From contig SLGN01000487.1 of assembly GCA_007123695.1 (NCBI GenBank), positions 1 through 8,312 of the forward strand: a stretch of DNA of 8,312 bases, in the 5' to 3' direction. The notes beneath the pieces were generated by a model. It did no database searches, had not been told where the DNA came from, and was given only the letters and a program-made list of their open reading frames with translations. Origin of the DNA: Verrucomicrobiales bacterium. GTDB taxonomy: Bacteria; Verrucomicrobiota; Verrucomicrobiia; Verrucomicrobiales; DEV007. Both the position numbers and the translations under genes were made by a program. This document shows, piece by piece, positions 1 to 6,414 of this stretch; the stretch's first letter is position 1, and each line of letters begins with the position of its first letter.

Positions 1-900
1 AAGCAGAAGGAGCTCGGCGAGGCCCGCGCCGCGCTCGCCGAAGTCCAAGCCGCCGCGAAGAAGGCCGAAGAGACCCTCGCCGCCGCGACCAAGGCCAAGG
101 AAGACGCCGCCGCCAAGACCGCCGCCGTGGCCAAGAAGGAAGCCGACACCAAGGCCGCCATCGAGCGGGCCCGCACCGATCTCGCGTCGAGCCAGTTCCT
201 CCAGCGCAAGTGGCAGGCCGCCTCCATCAACCTGACCGTCCAGCGCGAGTCCGAGGCCGTCGACGACATGGTCAGCAAGCTCGACGACATGATGTCCGGC
301 GAAGAGGAGGCGAAGAAGGGGGCCGAGGCCGCCGCCAAGGCCCGCGCCGAGGCCGAGGCCACTCTCGCTCAAGCCAAGCAGACCGTGGTGGAGGGCAACG
401 CCGCCCTCGCCGAGAAGTCCACCAGCGTTCTGGAGCGGGCCCTGCAGCTCGTCTCCAGCCGGGCCGTGGCCCAGCTCAAGGAGGATGCCGCCGTCAAGAC
501 GCCCGCCGTCGAGGTAGGTGCCGACCGCCCCGCCTCCGAGCGGGTCTCCGATCCGTCGAAGGCGCGGGTAGCCGCCGCGACCCTTTCTCACAAGTCGGCC
601 GAGGAGATCGGGAACGAGCTGGCCAGCCTCAGGAGCCGTCTCGGCGAGCTGGAGGAGTTCCTTGCCTCCACCTACGTCGAGGCCGACAAGACCATGACCA
701 CCGTCGTCGCCGCCGACCGGGTCGCCGCCGAGACGCCCAAGCTCGTCGCCGAGCGCGCCAAGCTCGAGACCAAGGCCGCCCGCGAGCTTGCCGAAGCCGA
801 GGCCGAGCGCAAGCGCCAGGAAGCAGCCCTCGCCGAGCAGAAGCGTCGCATCGAGGAGCTGCGGGCCAAGTATCTCGCCACCCTGCCCGAGCGGCAGTAG
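1..900 (+). CDS. C-terminal part of a long coiled-coil protein (5' end missing)
   Basis: The reading frame is open from the first base of the window and ends at the TAG at 898-900, giving 299 visible residues; the true start lies off the left edge. The composition is dominated by Ala, Glu, Lys and Arg. Visible residues 1-140 and 240-295 read as long heptad-like helices, split by a Pro-containing linker around residues 165-190 (KTPAVEV, DRPASERVSDPSK). A short non-repetitive patch, QRKWQAASINLTVQRE near residue 68, is the only distinctive piece. I see no signal peptide, catalytic motif or membrane segment in the visible part. From memory, large PVC-group proteins with Planctomycete-type cytochrome c and WD40 domains often end in coiled coils with a similar KWQAA-type patch, so this could be the tail of such a protein; that is an inference. 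The coding call is firm, the function is not. Confidence 0.85.
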   Translation, partial: KQKELGEARAALAEVQAAAKKAEETLAAATKAKEDAAAKTAAVAKKEADTKAAIERARTDLASSQFLQRKWQAASINLTVQRESEAVDDMVSKLDDMMSGEEEAKKGAEAAAKARAEAEATLAQAKQTVVEGNAALAEKSTSVLERALQLVSSRAVAQLKEDAAVKTPAVEVGADRPASERVSDPSKARVAAATLSHKSAEEIGNELASLRSRLGELEEFLASTYVEADKTMTTVVAADRVAAETPKLVAERAKLETKAARELAEAEAERKRQEAALAEQKRRIEELRAKYLATLPERQ

Positions 901-934
901 ACCCCGCCGTTCGAGAGTGGCGGAAAGCCGCTCC

Positions 935-966
935 CGGCCCGGAGGATCTTTCTCCGGGCGGGGCCG
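935..966 (+). terminator. GC-rich stem-loop after the coiled-coil gene
   Basis: The arms GCCCGGAG (937-944) and CTCCGGGC (952-959) form a perfect 8-bp stem around a 7-base loop. Alternatively CGG at 935-937 pairs with CCG at 964-966 across a bulge. The stem lies 36 bases past the stop codon, where a terminator would be expected, but no T-run follows. It may be a weak or factor-assisted terminator, or an mRNA 3'-end stabiliser. Confidence 0.4.
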
Positions 967-984
967 TCCTGCTGGGAGGGCTCC

Positions 985-1002
985 GGGGTGCTCCGGCACC
1001 CT
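985..1002 (+). other. Short hairpin with a UCCG tetraloop
   Basis: GGGTGC (986-991) pairs with GCACCC (996-1001) around the loop TCCG. In RNA this is C(UCCG)G, a member of the very stable UNCG tetraloop class. A G-T wobble at 985/1002 extends the stem. It lies 25 bases upstream of the ribosome binding site of the next gene, so it could bound the 5' end of that message or belong to the 3' end of the previous one. No T-run follows. Confidence 0.35.
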
Positions 1003-1026
1003 CTCCTGAGAGTTGCAATCAAGTTA

Positions 1027-1033
1027 GAGGAGG
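1027..1033 (+). promoter_or_regulatory. Strong Shine-Dalgarno site GAGGAGG
   Basis: GAGGAGG ends 7 bases before the ATG at 1041. It is the clearest ribosome binding site in the window and supports initiation at 1041 rather than only at the internal ATG at 1161, which has just a weak AGAGA upstream. Confidence 0.75.
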
Positions 1034-1040
1034 CAAGTAG

Positions 1041-3062
1041 ATGGGCAGAAAGTTCGGATTTTCCTTTTCGTGGCGTCGCGCGCTTGGAATCTCCTCGGCC
1101 AAAGCCAGGATCTCCCGGAAGATCGGCATCCCCCTGACGAGATCGGGTCGGCAGAGAAAAATGGGCCGGGCGGCCGGTTGCCTCGTCCCGCTCCTCGCCC
1201 TGCCTGCAGCGCTCCTCCTCGCATCGTGGCTGCGCGCCGCCGAGTCCCGCGAATGCGACCTGCTCGTCTACGGCGGCACCCCCGCCGGCATTGGTGCGGC
1301 CGTGGCGGCGGCGGACGAAGGGCGCTCGGTCCTGCTCGTCGAGCCGCATTCCTTCGTCGGCGGCCTTGTCAGCAACGGCCTCACCCATACCGACTTTCGC
1401 TCCCTCGAATCGCTCACTGGGGTCTGGCACGAATTCAACCGCCGCGTCGTCGCCCACTACGCCGGGATCCACGGCCCCGATTCGGAACAGGTCGCGGCCA
1501 GCTACTTTGGCAACTTCGCCGAGCCCAAGGTCAACCGCCTCGTTTTCGAGGAGATGCTGGCCGACCGCGGCGTCGAGGTGGTGACCCGCCATCTCCTCGA
1601 CGGAGTCGCCGGCACCCGGTCGATTCCCTCCACCATCCTCTCGGCCCGTTTCGTGCCGAGCGACGGCGGCGCGCCCCTCGACGTGCGGGCCCGCGTCTAC
1701 GTCGATGCCAGCTACGAGGGCGACCTGATGGCCCGCGCCGGGGTGCGGCACGTCGTGGGACGCGAGGACGAAGCCGCCTACGGCGAGCCGGTGGCCCGGG
1801 CGGTGCCCCCCGGCGGGGACGGGCGCGTCCAGGGCTACAACTTCCGCTGGTGCGTCACCAACGCGCCGGACCGGCTCCCCGCGCCGCAGCCCGAGGGCTA
1901 CGACCGGACCGAGTTTCTCCCCTTGCTCGACCTCTATGCCGACGGCCGCCTCACCCACGTCTTCGGCGTGCAGGGATCGGCCGGGCTTGAACTGCCCGAC
2001 GGGCTCGTCGCGGTCACGACCAGGGCCCCCTTCAAACTGCAGCCTCCCCTGCTCCCCAACGGCAAGGCCGACATCAACGACATGTCCCGCGGCGTCGTGC
2101 GTCTCTCCATGCCCGACATCAACGACGCCTACCCCGAGGCCGACGAGGAGGAGCGGCGCCGCATCGTCGCCGAGCACGAGCGCTACCAGGTCGGGATGCT
2201 CCACTTTCTCCAGCACGACGAAGCCGTCCCCGAGGCGGTGAGGCAGGATGCCCTCTCCTGGGGCTTCTGCGGGGACGAGTGGCCCGACCACGGGCACCTG
2301 CCCGAGCAGATCTACGTGCGGGAGGCCCGGCGCATGGTGGGGCGGCACGTCTTCACCCAGAACGACACCCGGCTCGGCCCCGACGACGTGCGAATCCCTC
2401 TTGTGTCCGAGAGCATCGCCATCGGCGACTACTCGCACAACTGCCACGGAACCGGACGCGAGGGCACCCGGTTCGAGGGGCGCCACACCGGCGAGTTCTA
2501 CGAGCGCAACGCGCCCTACCAGATCGCCTACGGCACCCTCGTCCCGAACGAGGTTTGGAACCTGCTCGTCCCCGTCGCCGCGAGCGCGAGTCACGTCGGC
2601 TTCGGGGCCCTGCGGCTCGAACCGGTCTGGACTGCGATGGGCCACGCCGCCGGACTCGCCGCGCACCTCGCCCTCGCCATGGAGCGGCCCGAGGTCCAGG
2701 CGGTCGACGTCGCCGCGCTGCAAGCCCTGCTCCACCGCCAGGGCGCGGCGACGCTCTACGTCAGCGACGTGCCGCCGGGCCATTCCGACTTCGAGGCGGT
2801 GCAGTGGATGGGGACTTTGGGTGGCTGGCACGGGCTCGCCCGGCCCGAAGGGGGAAGCCATCCCGATTGGACGACCCGCTTCGGCCAATACGCCGAGCCC
2901 TACCCCGGCCATGCCGCCGAGCTAGACCGGCCCGCCGACGAAGCCTTGCTGGCACGCTGGCGCGAAGTCCTGCCCGCCGAGCGTCACGCCATGCTCGATC
3001 CCGCCACCGCACTCGGCAAGACGCGCGGCGAGCTTCTGCGCGAGCTTCGCGGGGCGGAGTGA
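1041..3062 (+). CDS. Secreted FAD-dependent oxidoreductase (FAD_oxidored family) with a basic N-terminal module
   Basis: A 673-residue protein. Residues 1-40 form a very basic module (12 Lys/Arg, no acidic residue). Residues 41-68 read as a signal peptide (hydrophobic LVPLLALPAALLLASWL, then AAES). A Rossmann FAD-binding motif follows: a beta-strand LLVYGG, the loop GGTPAGIGAA at 78-87, and the acidic strand end LLVE near 101. Further FAD_oxidored-like signatures are VGGLVSNGLTHTD (about 106), YVREARRMVG (about 425) and, near the C-terminus, LLVPVAASASHVGFGALRLEPVW (around 510-530), where the family closes the flavin site. The substrate cannot be told; family members in PVC bacteria are exported flavoproteins of mostly unknown role. 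The start at 1041 has a strong GAGGAGG site. An internal ATG at 1161 would give a normal 633-residue secreted precursor. All three AGA codons lie before 1161. No operon partner is evident: gaps are 140 bases upstream and 439 downstream. Confidence 0.9.
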   Translation: MGRKFGFSFSWRRALGISSAKARISRKIGIPLTRSGRQRKMGRAAGCLVPLLALPAALLLASWLRAAESRECDLLVYGGTPAGIGAAVAAADEGRSVLLVEPHSFVGGLVSNGLTHTDFRSLESLTGVWHEFNRRVVAHYAGIHGPDSEQVAASYFGNFAEPKVNRLVFEEMLADRGVEVVTRHLLDGVAGTRSIPSTILSARFVPSDGGAPLDVRARVYVDASYEGDLMARAGVRHVVGREDEAAYGEPVARAVPPGGDGRVQGYNFRWCVTNAPDRLPAPQPEGYDRTEFLPLLDLYADGRLTHVFGVQGSAGLELPDGLVAVTTRAPFKLQPPLLPNGKADINDMSRGVVRLSMPDINDAYPEADEEERRRIVAEHERYQVGMLHFLQHDEAVPEAVRQDALSWGFCGDEWPDHGHLPEQIYVREARRMVGRHVFTQNDTRLGPDDVRIPLVSESIAIGDYSHNCHGTGREGTRFEGRHTGEFYERNAPYQIAYGTLVPNEVWNLLVPVAASASHVGFGALRLEPVWTAMGHAAGLAAHLALAMERPEVQAVDVAALQALLHRQGAATLYVSDVPPGHSDFEAVQWMGTLGGWHGLARPEGGSHPDWTTRFGQYAEPYPGHAAELDRPADEALLARWREVLPAERHAMLDPATALGKTRGELLRELRGAE

Positions 3063-3501
3063 AGGGTGCTCGGTCGGGTGCGTTCTCGGCGACTCCCATC
3101 CAACGCGATGGACGGAACTGTCGCTCGCAAGGGACCGCCGACGGTGTCGAGCCAATCCGCTGAGTCATTGCCTCCCCCTTGGTCACCGACGACCTTTGTC
3201 GCTCCCTACGGCTCCGCCAATTAGAGCGAAAGGGCACGCATGGGGTTCTTCACGTCAAAGCGCGGCCCATCGGCGGAATGGCGATACCATCTTGATTCGG
3301 GCCGCGCGTTGGTTTCGCCACGGGCCTCCCGGGCCCGCACGTGCTTCAATCCGCCGCCTCGTCATCTGCTGGTCGGTTGACGGCAGCGAGCCAACCGCCC
3401 AACCGGTCAACCGAGAATCGATACCCTCCAAACCCCAGTCATCCGCCATTGGCACCCCCGTCGTTCTGCGCCACCATGACCGACCGACTTTTATACACCG
3501 C
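3063..3501 (+). other. Gene-free stretch upstream of the permease
   Basis: These 439 bases hold no recognisable gene. The permease frame stays open upstream to about 3196, but its translation is low-complexity and Arg/Pro-rich and unlike any LctP N-terminus. The visible structure is a small GC hairpin, CGGGCC (3321-3326) with GGCCCG (3332-3337), and the CAACCG cluster at 3373-3415. A 46-codon frame from ATG 3240 to TGA 3380 with AAGGG ahead of it is possible but unsupported. The stretch probably carries the permease promoter and its control sites. Confidence 0.6.
3373..3415 (+). promoter_or_regulatory. Cluster of CAACCG sites, three tandem plus one inverted (candidate operator)
   Basis: CAACCG occurs at 3392-3397, 3400-3405 and 3408-3413, an exact 8-base period, and once inverted as CGGTTG at 3374-3379. 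The outermost copies lie in a perfect 9-bp inverted repeat, TCGGTTGAC (3373-3381) and GTCAACCGA (3406-3414), separated by 24 bases. The cluster ends 87 bases before the permease start. This suits a regulator binding site or a stem-loop in the leader RNA; which one is an inference. Confidence 0.45.
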
Positions 3502-5088
3502 ATGAGCGAATGGCTTGACCTCCTGGCGGCGTTGCTGCCGATCGCCCTGCTCGTCTATTGGATGACGAGAAAGAACAGCATGCCCTCGAACCGGGCCCTG
3601 CCTCTGGCCGCAGTGCTGCTCTACGGAATCCTGCTGGGCTGGTTCTCCCTTGGGGCACGACTGGTGCATGCGGCGGTGGTGGAGGGCCTGCTCACCGCGC
3701 TGACGCCGATCCTGATCGTCTGGGGGGCGATCCTGCTGTTCAAGACCATGGAGCACACCGGCGCGATGGACACGCTGCGACAATGGCTCAACGGCATCAC
3801 CTCGAACGGGGTGGCCCAGTTGATGATCGTCGGCTGGGCCTTCTCGTTCCTGGTCGAGGGCGTCAGCGGTTTCGGCACGCCGGCCGCGCTTTCCGCGCCG
3901 CTGCTGGTCGGATTGGGATTCGCGCCGCTGCCGGTGGCGATCCTCTGTCTGATGATGAACACCGTGCCGGTTTCATTCGGCGCGGTCGGCATGCCGACCT
4001 GGTTCGGGCTCGGCACGCTCGGGCTGTCGCAGGCGGAGCTGCGGGAGGTGGCGTTCCAGACCGCGCTGATGCACGCCGGGGCGGCGGCGGCGATTCCGCT
4101 GCTAGCGCTCCGCATGGTCGTGCCGTTTCGGGAGATCCGAGACAACATCGGGTTTGTCGCGCTGGTGATCGGGACCACCATGGCCGCCTACGTCGGCGCG
4201 GCGCGCTTCAACGTGGAGTTCCCGGCGATCGCCGGCGGGCTGGCCGGGCTGCTCGTGGCAGTGGCCTTGGCGCGGCGCGGCGTCGGGCTCGCCGGCGCGG
4301 CGGGGGAACGGACGCCGACGGGAATTTCGGCAGCCACCCTGGTCCGGGCCGGGTTCCCGCTGTGGGCGACGGTGCTGATTCTGCTGATCACCCGGATCGA
4401 TGCGCTCGGTTTGAAAGGATGGCTCACTGCCGCCACGCCGGCGGCGGCGCTGGTCGTGCCGGGGCTGGGCGAGATGCGGGTGAGCCCATCGCTCGTGCTC
4501 CAGTGGCGCGACATTTTCGGCACCGAACTCGTCTGGTCGCACGCGGTGCTCTACGTGCCCTCGGTGATTCCCTTCTTCCTCGTGTCCGGGCTGTCGTTCC
4601 TGCTCTTCCGCACTCCCGGCGAGGCGAGGCGCGAGGCGTGGCGCGAAGCGCTCGGACGCGTGCTCAAGCCGGTGGCGGCATTCCTCGGCGCGCTGGTCTT
4701 CGTGAAGCTGCTGATGGCGGGAGGCGAGCGCTCGGCGGCAACGGTGCTCGGCACCGGGCTCGCCCGGATCGCGGGCGAGGGCTGGCAGTTCGCCGCCGTC
4801 TACCTAGGCGCGCTGGGAACGTTTTTCTCGGGCTCCGCCACCGTCTCGAACCTCACCTTCGGCGGCATCCAGGACGCCACCGCCGCCGGGCTCGACCTCT
4901 CCCGCACCACGATCCTGAGCCTGCAATCGGTGGGAGGGGCCATGGGCAACATGGTCTGCATCCACAACATCGTGGCCGTCTGCTCGATCCTCGGCTTGCA
5001 GAACGTCGAGGGCCAGGTGCTGCGCAAGACCCTGCCTCCGACCCTGATCTACGGCGCTATCGCCGGCTTGATTTCGCTGCTGCTGTGA
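3502..5088 (+). CDS. Lactate permease family transporter (LctP/LldP-like)
   Basis: A 528-residue integral membrane protein, close to the usual 530-560 residues of the LctP family (TC 2.A.14), which imports lactate or glycolate with protons across the inner membrane. It is hydrophobic throughout, with about 12-14 membrane segments; the first runs from residue 4 to 20 (LLAALLPIALLVYW). Family signatures are VEGVSGFGTPAAL at about residues 118-130, followed by LLVGLGFAPLP and MMNTVPVSFGAVGMP, and near the C-terminus FSGSATVSNLTFGGIQ (about 442-457) with the VGGAMGNMVCIHNIVAV helix. These line up with the EGAAGFG and GSDTSSN regions of E. coli LldP as I remember them. Start 3502 was chosen because MSEWLDLL gives the expected N-terminus; no Shine-Dalgarno site precedes it. 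Its ATG overlaps the TGA of a nine-codon frame beginning at 3476. The substrate is inferred from family only. Confidence 0.9.
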   Translation: MSEWLDLLAALLPIALLVYWMTRKNSMPSNRALPLAAVLLYGILLGWFSLGARLVHAAVVEGLLTALTPILIVWGAILLFKTMEHTGAMDTLRQWLNGITSNGVAQLMIVGWAFSFLVEGVSGFGTPAALSAPLLVGLGFAPLPVAILCLMMNTVPVSFGAVGMPTWFGLGTLGLSQAELREVAFQTALMHAGAAAAIPLLALRMVVPFREIRDNIGFVALVIGTTMAAYVGAARFNVEFPAIAGGLAGLLVAVALARRGVGLAGAAGERTPTGISAATLVRAGFPLWATVLILLITRIDALGLKGWLTAATPAAALVVPGLGEMRVSPSLVLQWRDIFGTELVWSHAVLYVPSVIPFFLVSGLSFLLFRTPGEARREAWREALGRVLKPVAAFLGALVFVKLLMAGGERSAATVLGTGLARIAGEGWQFAAVYLGALGTFFSGSATVSNLTFGGIQDATAAGLDLSRTTILSLQSVGGAMGNMVCIHNIVAVCSILGLQNVEGQVLRKTLPPTLIYGAIAGLISLLL

Positions 5089-5148
5089 CCTCTCCGCGCC
5101 TCTCTGTCTCGCGTCGAACCCCTTCGGATCCCGTCGGTCCGGTGAAAG

Positions 5149-5174
5149 CCGGTCGCCAAACCACTTGGCACCGG
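5149..5174 (+). terminator. Strong stem-loop after the permease gene
   Basis: CCGGT (5149-5153) pairs with ACCGG (5170-5174), and GCCAA (5155-5159) pairs with TTGGC (5165-5169), around the loop ACCAC with a single bulged C at 5154. This gives ten base pairs starting 60 bases past the permease stop. No T-run follows, so it may act as a Rho-type or processed 3' end rather than a classic intrinsic terminator. Confidence 0.45.
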
Positions 5175-5213
5175 GGGTGTCGAAGCTATGCTCATCGACG
5201 TTGTCGCGGCACC

Positions 5214-6266
5214 ATGCATCCTGCCCCACCCAGTCTCGAGCGGCGGAAGCCCGGAAGAGTCCGTTTCCCAAGGCCGGGAAATCGGGCGGGCCGCCTTTTG
5301 CGGCGGTCGGGAAAGGGTGGGAAATCGGTCGGTGGAGCCGCGAAGTGGTTTGCGTTGGTTCTCGGGGCGTTCGCTGCTTGGTCGTGCCGTTCCGTCCCTG
5401 ACGGCCCTGCGGTCTCCGACACATCCGCCGTGCCGCATCTGTCGGGCGCCGGATCGACCCACATGGTGCCGATCGAAAAGCCGGACGCGGCGGTCCCAGG
5501 CGAGACGGAGGCCCGGCCGGACGCAACTGCGGAGGCGGCCCCCTCGGTTTCGTTCGATGAGCTGGAAGGGAAGGGGGCCGCCCGCTTGACGGGGGAACTG
5601 ACCTCGGGTCTGAACCAGGGATTCCAATTGTCCCTCGGCGGCCTCTTCAGCGACGGGAACAACTTTCAGAACAGCGCCACCGCCGATGTGAACAACGTCC
5701 TCGAGGAGGGGGACATCGTTCGCTTCTTCGGCATTGTCCACAGCGACACGGGAAGCCCGCGCCGCGACATCATCCTGAACGCGAACTACATCAAGCCTCT
5801 CGCCCAGACCGACAATAGCACCCTGACAGGCACGGTCGGCTACCACCTCTGGCAGTTCCCCTCGGTCATCCAGGACAATCTTTGGATGAACGTGCTGGAC
5901 ACGGGTCTGGTGTGGACGCGCAGCGGGCCCGTGGGCTTGATGGTCGATGCGAACGTGAAGACCCTCCTCAACGGCCCGACGGCCCGCGACGCCGGCGGGC
6001 AGGCCTACTATTTACAGGGACTTCTCCTGCACTCGCTGGTCCAGCGCCCGAACCTCTCGCTGTCGATGTCGCACGGCCCCTCCTACGCCTACGCGAGGGA
6101 CATCCTCGGGGTGGATGGATCGCGGGTGCTGCGCTACGAGGCGGGCCTGAAGCTGCAGCGCGGAAATTGGGGGATCGAGACGATCTACCGCCCGCAGATG
6201 GCCCTGCAGTCGGGCATTCCAGAAAACCAATTCTGGGGCTTCGACGTCTTTCATTTGTTCGACTAG
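5214..6266 (+). CDS. Putative outer-membrane lipoprotein or beta-barrel protein, unknown function
   Basis: Read from ATG 5214 the protein has 350 residues. A lipoprotein-type signal is visible: Lys44, a hydrophobic stretch FALVLGAFAA (46-55), and WSC with the candidate lipidated Cys at residue 58. A Pro/Ala/Glu-rich linker (about 60-105) follows. From about residue 120 the sequence alternates polar and hydrophobic residues in short strands rich in Gly, Tyr and Trp (for example LTGTVGYHLWQFP and RYEAGLKLQRGNWGIETIY) and ends FWGFDVFHLFD. This is beta-barrel-like, with an aromatic residue next to last. I do not recognise the family. The start is uncertain: 43 residues before Lys44 is long for a lipoprotein signal, and no Shine-Dalgarno site precedes 5214. 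TTG at 5298 would give a more typical 16-residue n-region and a 322-residue protein. The frame has no stop back to position 3558, inside the permease gene, so no upstream stop limits the start. Confidence 0.7.
   Translation: MHPAPPSLERRKPGRVRFPRPGNRAGRLLRRSGKGGKSVGGAAKWFALVLGAFAAWSCRSVPDGPAVSDTSAVPHLSGAGSTHMVPIEKPDAAVPGETEARPDATAEAAPSVSFDELEGKGAARLTGELTSGLNQGFQLSLGGLFSDGNNFQNSATADVNNVLEEGDIVRFFGIVHSDTGSPRRDIILNANYIKPLAQTDNSTLTGTVGYHLWQFPSVIQDNLWMNVLDTGLVWTRSGPVGLMVDANVKTLLNGPTARDAGGQAYYLQGLLLHSLVQRPNLSLSMSHGPSYAYARDILGVDGSRVLRYEAGLKLQRGNWGIETIYRPQMALQSGIPENQFWGFDVFHLFD
5289..5308 (+). other. Small hairpin at the 5' end of the lipoprotein gene
   Basis: GGCCGCC (5289-5295) pairs with GGCGGTC (5302-5308), including one G-T pair, around the loop TTTTGC. 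It covers the alternative TTG start at 5298. If that start is used, the hairpin would hide it in the mRNA. Confidence 0.3.
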
Positions 6267-6386
6267 CGAGTCGGCCACAACATCCTTGCCTCCTCGCACG
6301 AGGGCACCGAAGTCTGCGAATGGCTCAATTCCCTCGGTGTCACCGCCGCCCTTCTCAAATACCGCGTCCCCCGGCGCGAGGGCCTC
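6267..6386 (+). pseudogene. Remnant of an alpha/beta hydrolase (esterase-like)
   Basis: Directly after the lipoprotein stop and in the same frame, about 40 codons read like the inside of an alpha/beta hydrolase: GHNILASSHEGTEVCEWLN at 6273-6329, SLGVTAALLKYRVPRREG at 6330-6383. In exported esterases of the PVC group, as I remember them, this segment follows the oxyanion-hole PGGGY motif, where the second helix and strand lead to LKYRVPRR. No start codon, no PGGGY motif and no catalytic Ser/Asp/His are present, and the frame stops at the TAA at 6411-6413 after unrelated residues. It is therefore a truncated fragment, not a gene. Translation could reach it only by readthrough of the TAG at 6264. 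The similarity is from memory of the family and was not computed. Confidence 0.65.
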
Positions 6387-6414
6387 GAGAGAAATGAATT
6401 GGCAGGCTTATAAT
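6385..6414 (+). promoter_or_regulatory. Candidate sigma-70-type promoter with perfect TATAAT
   Basis: TATAAT at 6409-6414 is a perfect -10 box in otherwise GC-rich DNA. TCGAGA at 6385-6390 matches four of six bases of TTGACA with an 18-base spacer. Transcription would start near 6421. The -10 overlaps a 12-base palindrome, ATAAT-GT-ATTAT (6410-6421). It could drive the helix-turn-helix gene at 6622 through a 200-base leader, or a short RNA ending at the stem-loop at 6560-6595. Confidence 0.4.

Noticed and set aside
672..2912. A 746-codon open frame on the minus strand opposite the oxidoreductase gene
   Set aside because: It is antisense to a clearly recognisable FAD protein, its translation shows no known motif, and long antisense frames are expected in GC-rich genes.
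3240..3380. A 46-codon small frame with AAGGG five bases ahead of its ATG
   Set aside because: Spacing of the ribosome site is good, but the peptide shows no motif or recognisable similarity and the region looks regulatory.
3196..3501. A longer permease start at 3196
   Set aside because: The extra 102 residues are Arg/Pro-rich and unlike any LctP N-terminus; MSEWLDLL at 3502 gives the normal length.
3255..3503. An 82-codon minus-strand frame upstream of the permease
   Set aside because: No motif, no recognisable family, and it covers the CAACCG cluster; more likely a chance frame in GC-rich DNA.
3558..5213. The lipoprotein frame continuing upstream through the permease gene
   Set aside because: It overlaps a strongly supported membrane transporter in another frame and reads as Arg/Gly/Ala-rich shadow; only the part from about 5214 looks real.
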